Shown here piece by piece: positions 48,314 through 57,068 of a stretch of 64,000 bases of DNA (positions within the stretch are counted from its first letter, which is position 1; every line of letters starts with the position of its first letter). The notes beneath the pieces are model-generated. The model saw only the letters and a list, made by a program, of their open reading frames with translations. It was not told where the DNA came from and did not search any database. Position numbers and translations under genes: made by a program. The DNA is from UBA4736 sp002404015 (GTDB lineage: Bacteria; Chloroflexota; Dormibacteria; Dormibacterales; Dormibacteraceae). The DNA lies in assembly GCA_036747295.1 (NCBI GenBank), contig DAIOCN010000015.1, forward strand, positions 1-64,000, written 5' to 3'.

Positions 48314-48958
48314 ATGCAGATAGAGAACGAGTTCGCCGTCGCCGCCGCGCCCGAGAAGGTGTTCGCCTTCCTCCTGGACGTGAACCGCGTCGTGAAGTGC
48401 ATGCCGGGCGCCGAGCTCTCGGAGGTTGTCGACCCGGACACGTTCAAGGGCAAGGTCAAGATCAAGGTCGGCCCCATCACGGTCGCCTACAACGGCACCG
48501 CGCGCATCGCTGAGCGCGACGCGGCCGCCCGCACCGCGACGCTGGAGGCCGACGGCCGCGAGACGACGGGCCCCGGCTCGGCGCGAGCCAAGGCGCTCAT
48601 GTCCGTCCTCGAGGCGGACAGCGGCTCGACGGTCAGGATCGCCACCGACTTCACGGTGGCCGGCCGCGTCGCCAACTTCGGCCGGGGCGTGATGGAGGAC
48701 GTGTCCAAGCGCCTGGTCGGCCAGATGGCGGACTGCATCAAGGCCACGCTGGAAGAGCCGGACGTGGCCCCGGCAGAGGCCGAGCTGGCAGAGGCTGGCG
48801 CCCGGCCGGCTGAGGCCGCCGAGGTCGGCGGCGCGCCGATGGCCGCCGCGGCCACCCCCGTGCGCGAGGTGCCCCAGGCCAAGCCGGTCAATGCACTCTC
48901 GCTCTTCTTCTCGATCCTCTGGGACCGGATTCGGCGGCTCTTCGGCAGCCGAAGCTAG
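48314..48958 (+). CDS. coxG: CoxG-like SRPBCC-domain protein
   Basis: A 214-residue protein whose first 150 residues form a START/SRPBCC domain: EFAVAAAPEKVFAFLLDVNRVVKCMPGAELSEVV and GKVKIKVGPITVAYNG. This is the CoxG pattern. The linker is Ala/Glu-rich, and the last 25 residues (ALSLFFSILWDRIRRLFG) make an amphipathic, probably membrane-bound helix. CoxG recruits the CO dehydrogenase to the membrane for quinone reduction in well-studied systems. It is divergent from coxS. Confidence 0.9.
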   Translation: MQIENEFAVAAAPEKVFAFLLDVNRVVKCMPGAELSEVVDPDTFKGKVKIKVGPITVAYNGTARIAERDAAARTATLEADGRETTGPGSARAKALMSVLEADSGSTVRIATDFTVAGRVANFGRGVMEDVSKRLVGQMADCIKATLEEPDVAPAEAELAEAGARPAEAAEVGGAPMAAAATPVREVPQAKPVNALSLFFSILWDRIRRLFGSRS

Positions 48959-48969
48959 CGGGACACTCG

Positions 48970-50787
48970 TTGGGAAAGCCGAGCTTCGAGCAGTTCTACG
49001 CCGTCAGCCGGTTCAGCATGCACGGCAACGTCGGGTTCTCCCCGGATGGCACCGAGGTCTCCTATGCGCACGACGGCTCCGGCCAGTTCAATCTCTACCG
49101 CCAGCCGGTCAAGGGCGGCGCCGCTCGCCAGCTGACCGAATTCGTCGACGACGCAGCGCGCCATCACGTCTGGACACCCAGCTGCTTCGTCCTCGGCGTG
49201 GACCACCACGGCGACGAGAAGTGGCAGCTGAACAGGCTGGCGCACGAGGGCGGCCGGCCGGCCGACATGACGCAGCGCCCGGACGTCCAGTATGTGGCGC
49301 CGCCGGAGGCGCTTCACGAGGACGGCAATCGCCTGGCCTTCATGGGCAACGCCACGCGCCCCACGGACATGAGCATCTACCTGCTACATGTCCAGGACGG
49401 TGAGATCCAGCCGCTGATCGAGGACAACGGCAACTGGGGCCCCGGTCCCTGGCACCCGGACGGGCGCCGGCTGGCGGTCGGGCGCAGCCACGGCAACACC
49501 GACCAGGACGTGTACGCGCTCGACACGTTGAGCGGTGAGCGGCAGCTGCTGACGGAGCACCAGGGCGAGGAGGTCAACCGGGCCGTCGGCTTCAGCGCCG
49601 ATGGGCGCGGCGCTTACCTCCTGACCGACCGCGACCACGAGAATCAATGGCTCGCCCTGCGGCCGCTGGATGGCGGCGAGACCCAGACCGTCTGGAAGGG
49701 CGACTGGGACGTCGAGCACGCGGCCCTCAGTGGCGACCGCCGGCGGCTGGCCTTCGTCGTCAACGAGGACGGCATCTCGACCTTCCACGCCCGCGACCTG
49801 AACAGCGGGCAGGACGTTGCGTTCCCTGAGATGCCGCGCGGCCACTGCTTCCACTTCTCGCTCTCGCGGGACGGGCGTCGGGCGGCGGCGGTGGTCGGCA
49901 CGGCGACCAGGCCCTTCGACCTCTACGTCGCCGACCTGGATTCGGGCTCCCTGACCAGGCTGACCGACAGCTTCCAGGGTGGCATCCCGGAATCGGACCT
50001 CGTGGACGCGGAGCTGGTGCGCTATCCGACCTTTGACGGCCGCCAGGTCCCCGCCTGGCTCTACCAGCCGCGAGGTGCGAACGGGCGGGCCCCGGTGCTG
50101 CTCTCGATCCACGGCGGCCCCGAGGCGCAGGAGCGGCCGGGCAACTCCTCCGAGTTCGCCTTCTTCCAGTACCTGCTGAGCCGCGGGGTCGGCGTTCTTG
50201 CCCCCAACATCCGGGGCAGCTCCGGCTACGGCAAGAGCTACCAGAAGCTCATCCACCGCGACTTCGGCGGCGACGATCTCAAAGACATCGAGGCCTGCGC
50301 CGGCTACCTGCGCTCGCTGGACTGGGTGGACCCCGACCGGCTGGCGGTTTACGGCGGCTCGTACGGCGGATTCGCCTCACTCTCGGCGATGACGCGGCTG
50401 CCCCAGTACTGGGCCTGCGGCGTGGACGTGGTCGGACCCAGCAACCTGGTCACATTCGCGAAGGCGGTCCCGCCCTTCTGGCGGGAGATGATGAAGGCCT
50501 GGGTCGGCGACCCCTATGAGGAGCCCGATTTCCTGATGGAGCGCTCGCCGATCACTTACGTCGAGAACGTGCGGGCACCGCTCCTAGTGCTGCAGGGGGC
50601 CATGGACCCCCGCGTCGTCAAGCCCGAGTCCGACCAGATGGTCGAGAAACTGCGAAGCCTCGGCAGCGACGTCGAGTATCACGTGTTCGAGGACGAGGGC
50701 CACGGCTTCACGAAGCAGGCGAACCAGCTCAAGGCCTACCGCCTGATCTCCGACTTCCTTTTCAAGCACCTCAAGGTGGAGGCCTGA
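48970..50787 (+). CDS. S9-family prolyl oligopeptidase-like peptidase
   Basis: A 605-residue serine peptidase. The first 340 residues form a beta-propeller with repeated strand patterns (FSPDGTEVSYAHDG, WHPDGRRLAVG). The C-terminal alpha/beta-hydrolase domain has the nucleophile in YGGSYGGFA, the acid in QGAMDPRVV and the histidine in DEGHGFT. It would be an acylaminoacyl- or dipeptidyl-peptidase, probably cytosolic, as no signal peptide is seen. TTG 48970 follows coxG by 11 bases. The next gene (amidase) is in the same frame after its TGA. Confidence 0.92.
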   Translation: MGKPSFEQFYAVSRFSMHGNVGFSPDGTEVSYAHDGSGQFNLYRQPVKGGAARQLTEFVDDAARHHVWTPSCFVLGVDHHGDEKWQLNRLAHEGGRPADMTQRPDVQYVAPPEALHEDGNRLAFMGNATRPTDMSIYLLHVQDGEIQPLIEDNGNWGPGPWHPDGRRLAVGRSHGNTDQDVYALDTLSGERQLLTEHQGEEVNRAVGFSADGRGAYLLTDRDHENQWLALRPLDGGETQTVWKGDWDVEHAALSGDRRRLAFVVNEDGISTFHARDLNSGQDVAFPEMPRGHCFHFSLSRDGRRAAAVVGTATRPFDLYVADLDSGSLTRLTDSFQGGIPESDLVDAELVRYPTFDGRQVPAWLYQPRGANGRAPVLLSIHGGPEAQERPGNSSEFAFFQYLLSRGVGVLAPNIRGSSGYGKSYQKLIHRDFGGDDLKDIEACAGYLRSLDWVDPDRLAVYGGSYGGFASLSAMTRLPQYWACGVDVVGPSNLVTFAKAVPPFWREMMKAWVGDPYEEPDFLMERSPITYVENVRAPLLVLQGAMDPRVVKPESDQMVEKLRSLGSDVEYHVFEDEGHGFTKQANQLKAYRLISDFLFKHLKVEA

Positions 50788-50799
50788 GATCCAGTCGAG

Positions 50800-51978
50800 A
50801 TCCGTGATTTCGCGGGTGTCCCCCTGAACGCTGAGGAATCGCGCGCCCGCATCCGGGAACGCGAGAACCTGAACGCCTTCATCAGCCTGACCGACGAGGA
50901 GGGTCCGGGTCCCGCTGTCGGCGTGAAGGACCTCGTCAACGTGCGCGGCACCGTCACCACAGGCGGCGGCATCATCCTGGCCGCGGAGCCCAGTCCCGAC
51001 GACGCTCCGGTGGTGAAGCGGATGCGGGAGGCCGGCTGCGTCATGGTGGGAAAGACCAATCTCCACGAGTGGGCGTTCGGCGTCACCAGCGCCAACCCTC
51101 ACTACGGCCCGGTCCGCAACCCCCACGACCTGAGCCGGGTCCCGGGCGGCTCCTCGGGCGGCTCGGCCGCCGCGGTCGCCGCAGGCCTGGTGGACTGGGC
51201 GGTCGGCAGCGACACCGGCGGCTCCATCCGGATCCCCGCCTCGCTCTGCGGCTGCGTCGGGATCAAGCCCACGCTCGGGACGATCGACACCGAGGGCGTG
51301 ATCCCGCTCAGCCGCTCGCTCGACACCTTGGGCCCGCTGGCGCCCGATGTTCGCTCGGCGGCGCTGGCGCTGGAGCAGATGTCGGAGCTGACGGGCCTGC
51401 TGCCGCCGGCAGCCCGTCCCCTCGATGCCTTCCGGGTGGCCACTCCGGCCGGCTGGCTGGAGGGCCTGGATGAGCCGACCACCGCCGCCTGGAAAAAGGT
51501 CTCGGGCCGGATCCCCGAGATCGCCGCCCCGGACCTGGAGAGGGCCGGCGCGGCAGGGTTGACGATCCTCCTCGTGGAGGCGGCCGCCTTCCACCGGCGC
51601 TGGCTGGAGGAGCACCCTGACAAGTACGGCCAAGACGTCCTCCGGCTGCTCCGGCTGGGTCTCCAGACCAGCCGCTCGGCATACGTCGACGCCCTCGCCG
51701 AGCAGTCGCGGCTGCGGGTCGAGATGGAGGCGGCGATGGCGGACGTCGACGCCTTCATCCTCCCCACCACGCGGATCGTAGCGCCGCCCATCGGCAGCGA
51801 CTACGACCGGGCCGACCTGACCGCCCTGACCCGGCCCTTCAACTCCACGGGACAGCCTGTGGTCGCGGTGCCGGCACCGGTCGAGGGGCTGCCGGTCGGC
51901 ATCCAGGTGGTGGGACATTTCGGGCAGGAGGCGGCCCTGGTGGCGGTCGCCCTCGCTGTCGAGGCCGCCTGGGTCTAA
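50800..51978 (+). CDS. Amidase-signature enzyme, likely non-canonical start
   Basis: An amidase with the Ser-Ser-Lys triad. The lysine is in VGVKDLVNV, PGGSSGGSAAAVAAG is the Gly/Ser core and GSDTGGSIRIPA the nucleophile loop. The only ATG/GTG/TTG before the conserved region is GTG 50923, which sits inside GVKDL and would leave the catalytic lysine as residue 2. Forty-one upstream codons (VPLNAEESRARIRERENLNAFISL...) are clearly coding and run back in frame to the TGA of the S9 peptidase. The ATC at 50800 or CTG at 50824 are the candidate starts. Read-through from the peptidase is also possible. Confidence 0.85.
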   Translation: MRDFAGVPLNAEESRARIRERENLNAFISLTDEEGPGPAVGVKDLVNVRGTVTTGGGIILAAEPSPDDAPVVKRMREAGCVMVGKTNLHEWAFGVTSANPHYGPVRNPHDLSRVPGGSSGGSAAAVAAGLVDWAVGSDTGGSIRIPASLCGCVGIKPTLGTIDTEGVIPLSRSLDTLGPLAPDVRSAALALEQMSELTGLLPPAARPLDAFRVATPAGWLEGLDEPTTAAWKKVSGRIPEIAAPDLERAGAAGLTILLVEAAAFHRRWLEEHPDKYGQDVLRLLRLGLQTSRSAYVDALAEQSRLRVEMEAAMADVDAFILPTTRIVAPPIGSDYDRADLTALTRPFNSTGQPVVAVPAPVEGLPVGIQVVGHFGQEAALVAVALAVEAAWV

Positions 51979-52012
51979 CCCGCTGCCACCGATCCGGGTT
52001 TAACCTCCCAGC

Positions 52013-52777
52013 GTGCTCGAGACCGAAAGCCTGACGCGGCGGTTCGGTGGGGTGGTGGCCGTAAACGACGTGTCGGTGCGGGTCGCGCAGGGCGAGCTGC
52101 ACGGGATCATCGGGCCCAACGGCGCCGGCAAGTCGACCCTGTTCGCGCTGATCACCGGTCACCTGCGGCCCAACACAGGCGCGGTCGCTTTCGACGGCCG
52201 GCGTATCGAGCACCTGCCGGCCCACGAACGCGCCCGCCTCGGCATCGCCATCGCCTTCCAGTCGGTGCGGCTGTTCCGAGGCATGAGCGTGCTCGAGAAC
52301 GTGATGGTGGGCGCCCAATGCTCGACCCACCACGGATTCCTCGAAGCGGCCCTGCGGCTGCCCCGGCATCGCCGCGAGGAGCGCGCGATCCGGGAGAAGG
52401 CCGAGGCTTCCCTGCAGCGGGCTGGGATCACCGCCCACGCCGGCCGCAGCGCGCAGTCGCTTCCGCTCGGCCTGCAGCGCGCCGTTCAGGTGGCCCGCGC
52501 CCTGTGCGGAGGGCCTCGCCTGCTGCTCCTCGACGAGCCCGCCTCGGGCCTGCGGGGCGCCGAGCGCGAGGCGCTGTCAGGCTTGATCGAGCAGCTCCGC
52601 GGGGAGGGCCTCACCGTGCTGCTGGTCGAGCACGACGTTGCGTTCGTGACGCGCCTGGCCTCGCGGATCACCGTGATGGACAGGGGGCGCGTCATCGCCG
52701 AAGGACCACCGGCTGAGATCCGCCGCGACCCCGCCGTCGTGGCCGCCTACCTGGGCCGGGAAAAAGCCAGTGCTTAG
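52013..52777 (+). CDS. livG: Branched-chain amino-acid-type ABC transporter ATPase (LivG-like)
   Basis: A 254-residue ATPase with Walker A GPNGAGKST and Walker B LLLLDEP, and the LivG-type GIAIAFQSVRLFRGMSVLENV Q-loop. The signature motif is SLPLGLQR rather than the usual LSxGQQR, so ATPase coupling may differ. The tail DPAVVAAYLG is typical of LivG. GTG 52013 starts a rightward run livG-F-H-M whose members overlap by 4-8 bases. Confidence 0.9.
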   Translation: MLETESLTRRFGGVVAVNDVSVRVAQGELHGIIGPNGAGKSTLFALITGHLRPNTGAVAFDGRRIEHLPAHERARLGIAIAFQSVRLFRGMSVLENVMVGAQCSTHHGFLEAALRLPRHRREERAIREKAEASLQRAGITAHAGRSAQSLPLGLQRAVQVARALCGGPRLLLLDEPASGLRGAEREALSGLIEQLRGEGLTVLLVEHDVAFVTRLASRITVMDRGRVIAEGPPAEIRRDPAVVAAYLGREKASA

Positions 52778-53447
52778 CGTCAGCGACCTGGTCGTGCGCT
52801 ATGGGTCGGCGGTCGCCCTCGACGGGGTCTCGCTGGAGGTGGCCAGGGGCGAGATGGTGGCACTGGTGGGGCCCAACGGGGCCGGCAAGTCCACCCTTCT
52901 AAACACCATTTCGGGGATCCTGAAGCCGGCGGCCGGCTCCTACCGGCTGGAGGGCCGGCTGGCCCAGGTCCCCGAGGGGCGCCAGCTCTTCGGCGACCTC
53001 TCGGTCGAGGACAACCTGCGGCTCGGCGCCTGGTCGTTGAAGAAGCGCGACCCGAGACCGATCTACGAACTCTTCCCGCTGCTGCTGGAGATGCGGAACC
53101 GGGCCGCGGGCACCCTCTCCGGCGGCGAGCAGCAGATGGTGGCGGTCGGCCGGGCGCTGATGGCGCAGCCGGACCTGCTGGCCGTGGACGAGCTTTCATT
53201 CGGACTGGCGCCGCTGGTGGTCGACAGCCTGGCCACGCACGTGAAGCGGCTCAGCGAGCAGACCGGCATGGCGGTGCTCCTGGTGGAGCAGAACGCCCGC
53301 CTCGCCCTGGAGCTGTGCCCGCGAGCCTACGTGCTGGAAGCGGGCCGGATCGCCATGAGCGGGCCCTCGGACGAGCTGCGCCGCAGCCAGGCGGTACAGG
53401 CCGCCTACCTGGGCGGGGCGGTGGACGTCGAGGACGCCTTGGCTTGA
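52770..53447 (+). CDS. livF: Branched-chain amino-acid-type ABC transporter ATPase (LivF-like)
   Basis: A 225-residue ATPase. It has GPNGAGKST, the LivF-type PEGRQLFGDLSVEDNL Q-loop region, LSGGEQQM as signature and LLAVDELSFGLAP as Walker B, with S replacing the usual P. It overlaps livG by 8 bases and livH by 4 (TTGA). Confidence 0.92.
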   Translation: MLSVSDLVVRYGSAVALDGVSLEVARGEMVALVGPNGAGKSTLLNTISGILKPAAGSYRLEGRLAQVPEGRQLFGDLSVEDNLRLGAWSLKKRDPRPIYELFPLLLEMRNRAAGTLSGGEQQMVAVGRALMAQPDLLAVDELSFGLAPLVVDSLATHVKRLSEQTGMAVLLVEQNARLALELCPRAYVLEAGRIAMSGPSDELRRSQAVQAAYLGGAVDVEDALA

Positions 53448-54292
53448 CGAACTTTCTCGTCTACCTGACGACCGGCATCGCCACCGGCTGCGCGTTCGCC
53501 CTGGTGGCGACCGGCTTCGTCGCCATCCACCGCGTCACCCGGGTCGTGAACTTCGCCCAGGGCGTGTTCGCGATCATGGCCGGCTTCATGGCCTACGCCC
53601 TGCTCCGGGCCTCGGTGCCCCACGTGCTGGCGGAGGCCATCGCGGTGGCTGGGGCGGCCGGCATCGGTCTGATCGTCGGCGTGGTTGCGATCGGGAAGCG
53701 GGGCACCCCGCCGCTGGCGTCTCTGATCATCACGCTCGGCCTGGGAATCGCCAGCTACGCGCTGATCATCGTGATCTGGGGCGACCAGCCGATCTCTATC
53801 GACGGGGTGCGCGGCTCGTACCGCAACGGCGGGTTCTCGATGCAGTACCAGTACATCCTGATCGTGGCCGTGACGGCGCTCACCTTCGCGGGGCTGGCGC
53901 TGTTCTTCGGCCGCACGTACATCGGCAAGGCGCTGACCGCCTGCGCCAGCAACCCCTACGCGGCCCGCCTCGCCGGGATCAACGTGACGCGGATGGGCCT
54001 GATCGCCTTCGCGCTCGGGGGGGCCCTGGGCGGGTTGGCAGGCGTGCTGATCACGCCGCTGCGCCAGATCGGCTTCGACTCCGACGTCGAGATCGCAATC
54101 AACGGCTTTGCCGCCGCCATCTTCGGCGGCCTGCAGCGGCCGGGCACCGCACTGGTAGGCGGCCTCGTGCTGGGAATCGCCGAAGCGATGGTGGCGGGGT
54201 ACTTCCGGGCCAGCTACCAGACCGGTATGGCGCTGGCGCTGATCATCGTGATCATGGTCTGGCAGGCCAGCCGCCGGACGGAGATCGAGTGA
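53444..54292 (+). CDS. livH: Branched-chain amino-acid-type ABC permease (LivH-like)
   Basis: A 282-residue membrane permease with about eight helices. TGCAFALVATGFVAIHRVTRVVNFAQG is the usual N-terminal helix, and the EAA-like loop ASNPYAARLAGINVTRMGLIAF follows. It starts at TTG 53444 inside the livF stop and overlaps livM by GTGA. Confidence 0.92.
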   Translation: MTNFLVYLTTGIATGCAFALVATGFVAIHRVTRVVNFAQGVFAIMAGFMAYALLRASVPHVLAEAIAVAGAAGIGLIVGVVAIGKRGTPPLASLIITLGLGIASYALIIVIWGDQPISIDGVRGSYRNGGFSMQYQYILIVAVTALTFAGLALFFGRTYIGKALTACASNPYAARLAGINVTRMGLIAFALGGALGGLAGVLITPLRQIGFDSDVEIAINGFAAAIFGGLQRPGTALVGGLVLGIAEAMVAGYFRASYQTGMALALIIVIMVWQASRRTEIE

Positions 54293-55293
54293 GGCTCCCC
54301 AGGCCGTCGCTGGGGATCGGCCTGGGCGTGCTGCTGGCTGTAGTGACGCTGCTCCTGCCCCAGGTGCTGAGCGACTCCCAGCTGACCATCTACGTCTTCA
54401 TCGGGCTGGCCACCATGGTGGTCGCCGGGCTGTCACTGCTCATGGGCTTCGCCGGCCAGGTCTCGCTTGGCCAGGCCGCCTTCTACGCCATCGGCGCATA
54501 CGCGGCGGCGCTGCTCGCGAAGCGCGGGCTGCCACCCGCGCTCGCACTGCTGGCCGCCCCCATCGCCGCCGGCGGCGTGGGCGCGCTAATGGGCGTGCCG
54601 CTGCTCCGCCTGCGCGGGCACTACCTGGCCTTCGCCACGCTGGCCTTCCAGCTGATCGTGCTCTCGGTCATCGGCGAGGCCAAGCAGGTAACAGGTGGCG
54701 ACATCGGGCTGTCCGGGATCCCAGCACTGGGCCTGGGACCCGTCGCCTTGGACAGCCCGATCCAGTACGCCTACCTGACCTGGGCAGCGGCCGCCGGGGT
54801 GCTTCTGATCTCGCGCAACCTGGTCGACTCGAGGCCCGGCCGCGGGCTGCGAGCGCTGGCCACCAGTGAGATCGCGGCCGCCGCCTCCGGTGTGCCGGTG
54901 GGCTCCTACAAGCTGAAGATCTTCGCCCTCAGCGCCGCCTACGCAGGGCTGGCCGGCGGCATCTACGGCTTTTTTCTGAGCTACATATCGCCCGGCTCGT
55001 TCCCTGTCCTGCTCTCGATCCAGTTCCTCGTGATGGCGGCGATCGGCGGCCTGGGCGCGGTCTGGGGCTCGCTCTTCGGCGCTGCCCTGATCACCCTGGT
55101 CGTGCAGTTCCTGAGGGACCTGGGCGCCCAACCCGGCATGCCCACCCACGCGCCCGCGGTGCTCACGTACGCCGTGTACGCCGGGCTGCTGATCGTGGTG
55201 ATGCTCTTCCTCCCCGACGGTCTGCTGCCGGCGCTGGTGGGCCGAGTCTCCGGGTGGCGGCGCCGGCTGCAGCCGTCCGCAGCCGACACGTGA
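54289..55293 (+). CDS. livM: Branched-chain amino-acid-type ABC permease (LivM-like)
   Basis: A 334-residue permease of about nine or ten helices: GLSLLMGFAGQVSLGQAAFYAIGAY and the coupling loop ATSEIAAAASGVPVGSYKLKIFALSAAYAGLAGG are LivM landmarks. With livGFH it makes a four-gene transporter, yet no periplasmic binding protein (LivK) is present in this window, so the substrate cannot be fixed. It overlaps the methyltransferase by 4 bases. Confidence 0.92.
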   Translation: MRLPRPSLGIGLGVLLAVVTLLLPQVLSDSQLTIYVFIGLATMVVAGLSLLMGFAGQVSLGQAAFYAIGAYAAALLAKRGLPPALALLAAPIAAGGVGALMGVPLLRLRGHYLAFATLAFQLIVLSVIGEAKQVTGGDIGLSGIPALGLGPVALDSPIQYAYLTWAAAAGVLLISRNLVDSRPGRGLRALATSEIAAAASGVPVGSYKLKIFALSAAYAGLAGGIYGFFLSYISPGSFPVLLSIQFLVMAAIGGLGAVWGSLFGAALITLVVQFLRDLGAQPGMPTHAPAVLTYAVYAGLLIVVMLFLPDGLLPALVGRVSGWRRRLQPSAADT

Positions 55294-56093
55294 GGGCCAA
55301 GGAGCTCTTCCCGGGCGTCTTCAGCCGCCATGCGGCGGCCTACGCCCGGCGGCACGCCGCGATCCGGGCAGCGGGCGGAGAGGCGGCCCGCAACCGGATG
55401 CTGGAGCTGATCGCGGTCCGCCGGGGCGAGCGGGTGCTCGACATCGCCTGCGGGCCGGGCAACCTGGCCGCGGTGCTGGTCGCAGGCGGAGCCGACCTGG
55501 TCGGCATCGACCTGGCCGAGGGCATGCTCGAGCTGGCCCGGCGCGACGTCGCGGGCGCCCGCTTCCTGCTGATGGACGGCGAGCACCTGGAGTTCCCTGA
55601 CGCCAGCTTCGACGCGGCGGTCTGCGGGCACGGCTACCAGTTCATGTCCGACCTCGATCGCGCTTTCGCCGAGGCACGGCGGGTGCTCAAAGCGGGTGGC
55701 CGCCTGGGCGCCACGCTTCCTCAGTTGGCTCCCCGCAGTGACGATATCGCCGACGTGGCCGAACGCTGGCTGGCGCCCCGACCGGCGATCTCGGGCCACG
55801 AGCGGGCCCGCGCCCTGGTCGTGGACCCCGCAGGCTTGCGAGAGGCGCTGCTCGAGGCCGGCTTCGAGCGGGTCGAGGTGGAGCGCGCCTCGGAGCCGAT
55901 CGTCTGGCGGGATGCCGACCACGCCGTCGAGCTCGCCGCCAGCTTCTGGGACCTGGCCTCGCGGATCGAGCTGACCGAGCCGGCCCGCGTGGAGGCCTTT
56001 CAGCGGGAGGCCAGGAAAGCGCTCCGCCGGCGCTATGGGGGCGGTCCGATCGAGCGCGAGGCGGTCGGGCTCGTGATCTACGCTGTCGCCTGA
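55290..56093 (+). CDS. Class I SAM-dependent methyltransferase (UbiE/MenG-like)
   Basis: A 267-residue enzyme with the SAM motif VLDIACGPGNLAAVL, then GIDLAEGMLELARR and DGEHLEFPDASFDAAVCGHG, which is the UbiE/MenG-like arrangement. It could be the missing menaquinone C-methyltransferase, but the same fold serves many substrates. It overlaps livM by GTGA. Confidence 0.78.
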   Translation: MRAKELFPGVFSRHAAAYARRHAAIRAAGGEAARNRMLELIAVRRGERVLDIACGPGNLAAVLVAGGADLVGIDLAEGMLELARRDVAGARFLLMDGEHLEFPDASFDAAVCGHGYQFMSDLDRAFAEARRVLKAGGRLGATLPQLAPRSDDIADVAERWLAPRPAISGHERARALVVDPAGLREALLEAGFERVEVERASEPIVWRDADHAVELAASFWDLASRIELTEPARVEAFQREARKALRRRYGGGPIEREAVGLVIYAVA

Positions 56094-56094
56094 G

Positions 56095-57033
56095 ATGGAC
56101 CTGGAGCAGGCCTACCGCCAGATGACGCTGGCCCGCCAGCTCGACGAGGTCATGTGGCGGCTGGCCCGCTCGGGACGGGCTCACTTCGCCGTCCCCTGCG
56201 CCGGCCACGAAGCGATCGGGATCGGCTACGCGAGCGCGCTGCGGCGCGGGCACGACTTCATCGCCCCCCACTACCGCGACCTCTCGGCGATGCTCGTGCA
56301 CGGCCTGGAGCCCCTGCAGGTGATGCTGCATTTCTTCGCGCGGGCCGGGGACCCCTGCGGCGGGGGCCGCCAGCCCTACGCCCACTTCGGCTCCCGGCAG
56401 CTGAGGATCGTCTCGCTGCAGGGCCCCCAGCCCAACCACGTGACCCACGGAGTGGGTATCGCCTGGGGCTCGCGCCTCCTGGGTGAGGACTCGGTGACCT
56501 GGATCTCCTTTGGCGACGGGGGCGCCCAGAAGGGCGAGGTGCACGAGGCGATGAACTTCGCCGCGGTGCACCGGCTGCCCTGCGTCTTCTGCGTCGAGAG
56601 CAACGGGTACACGCAGTCGGTGCCCAGCCACCTGGAATCCTCGCGGCCCGACCTGGTGGCTCGGGCGGCCGGCTACGGCATGCCAGGTGAGAGCGTGGAC
56701 GGGATGGACGTCGAGGCGGTACACGCGGCCGCCAGCAGAGCGGTCGAGCGGGCCCGGTTGGGGGACGGCCCCAGCCTGGTCGAGGCGCGCTGCTACCGCT
56801 TCCTGCCCAACACCTCGAACGACGACGACACCCGCTACCGATCGCAGGAAGAGGTCCAAAAGGCCCGGCTCAGGGATCCCCTGCGCCTGCTCCGCGACAA
56901 GCTGCCCGCGGCAGTGGCCGACGCGCTCGACGAGGAGGCGATGACGGCGGCCCGGGAGGCGGCCGAGCAGGCGGAGGCGGCGCCGGAGGGGGATCCGGCC
57001 ACGATCTTCGAACACACTTACGCCAGTTCGTAG
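56095..57033 (+). CDS. 2-Oxoacid dehydrogenase E1 alpha-like subunit (thiamine diphosphate)
   Basis: A 312-residue protein matching the alpha subunit of pyruvate or branched-chain 2-oxoacid dehydrogenase. HYRDLSAMLVHG and the cofactor motif GDGGAQKGEVHEAMNFA ending at ESNGYTQS are seen. The beta subunit is expected next to it but is absent here. The next related gene is a truncated E2 at 59461. The C-terminus is Ala/Glu-rich. It follows the methyltransferase by one base. Confidence 0.87.
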   Translation: MDLEQAYRQMTLARQLDEVMWRLARSGRAHFAVPCAGHEAIGIGYASALRRGHDFIAPHYRDLSAMLVHGLEPLQVMLHFFARAGDPCGGGRQPYAHFGSRQLRIVSLQGPQPNHVTHGVGIAWGSRLLGEDSVTWISFGDGGAQKGEVHEAMNFAAVHRLPCVFCVESNGYTQSVPSHLESSRPDLVARAAGYGMPGESVDGMDVEAVHAAASRAVERARLGDGPSLVEARCYRFLPNTSNDDDTRYRSQEEVQKARLRDPLRLLRDKLPAAVADALDEEAMTAAREAAEQAEAAPEGDPATIFEHTYASS

Positions 57034-57068
57034 CAAGGGGGGCGCGGGCGTCGGGGCGCATCTGCATA

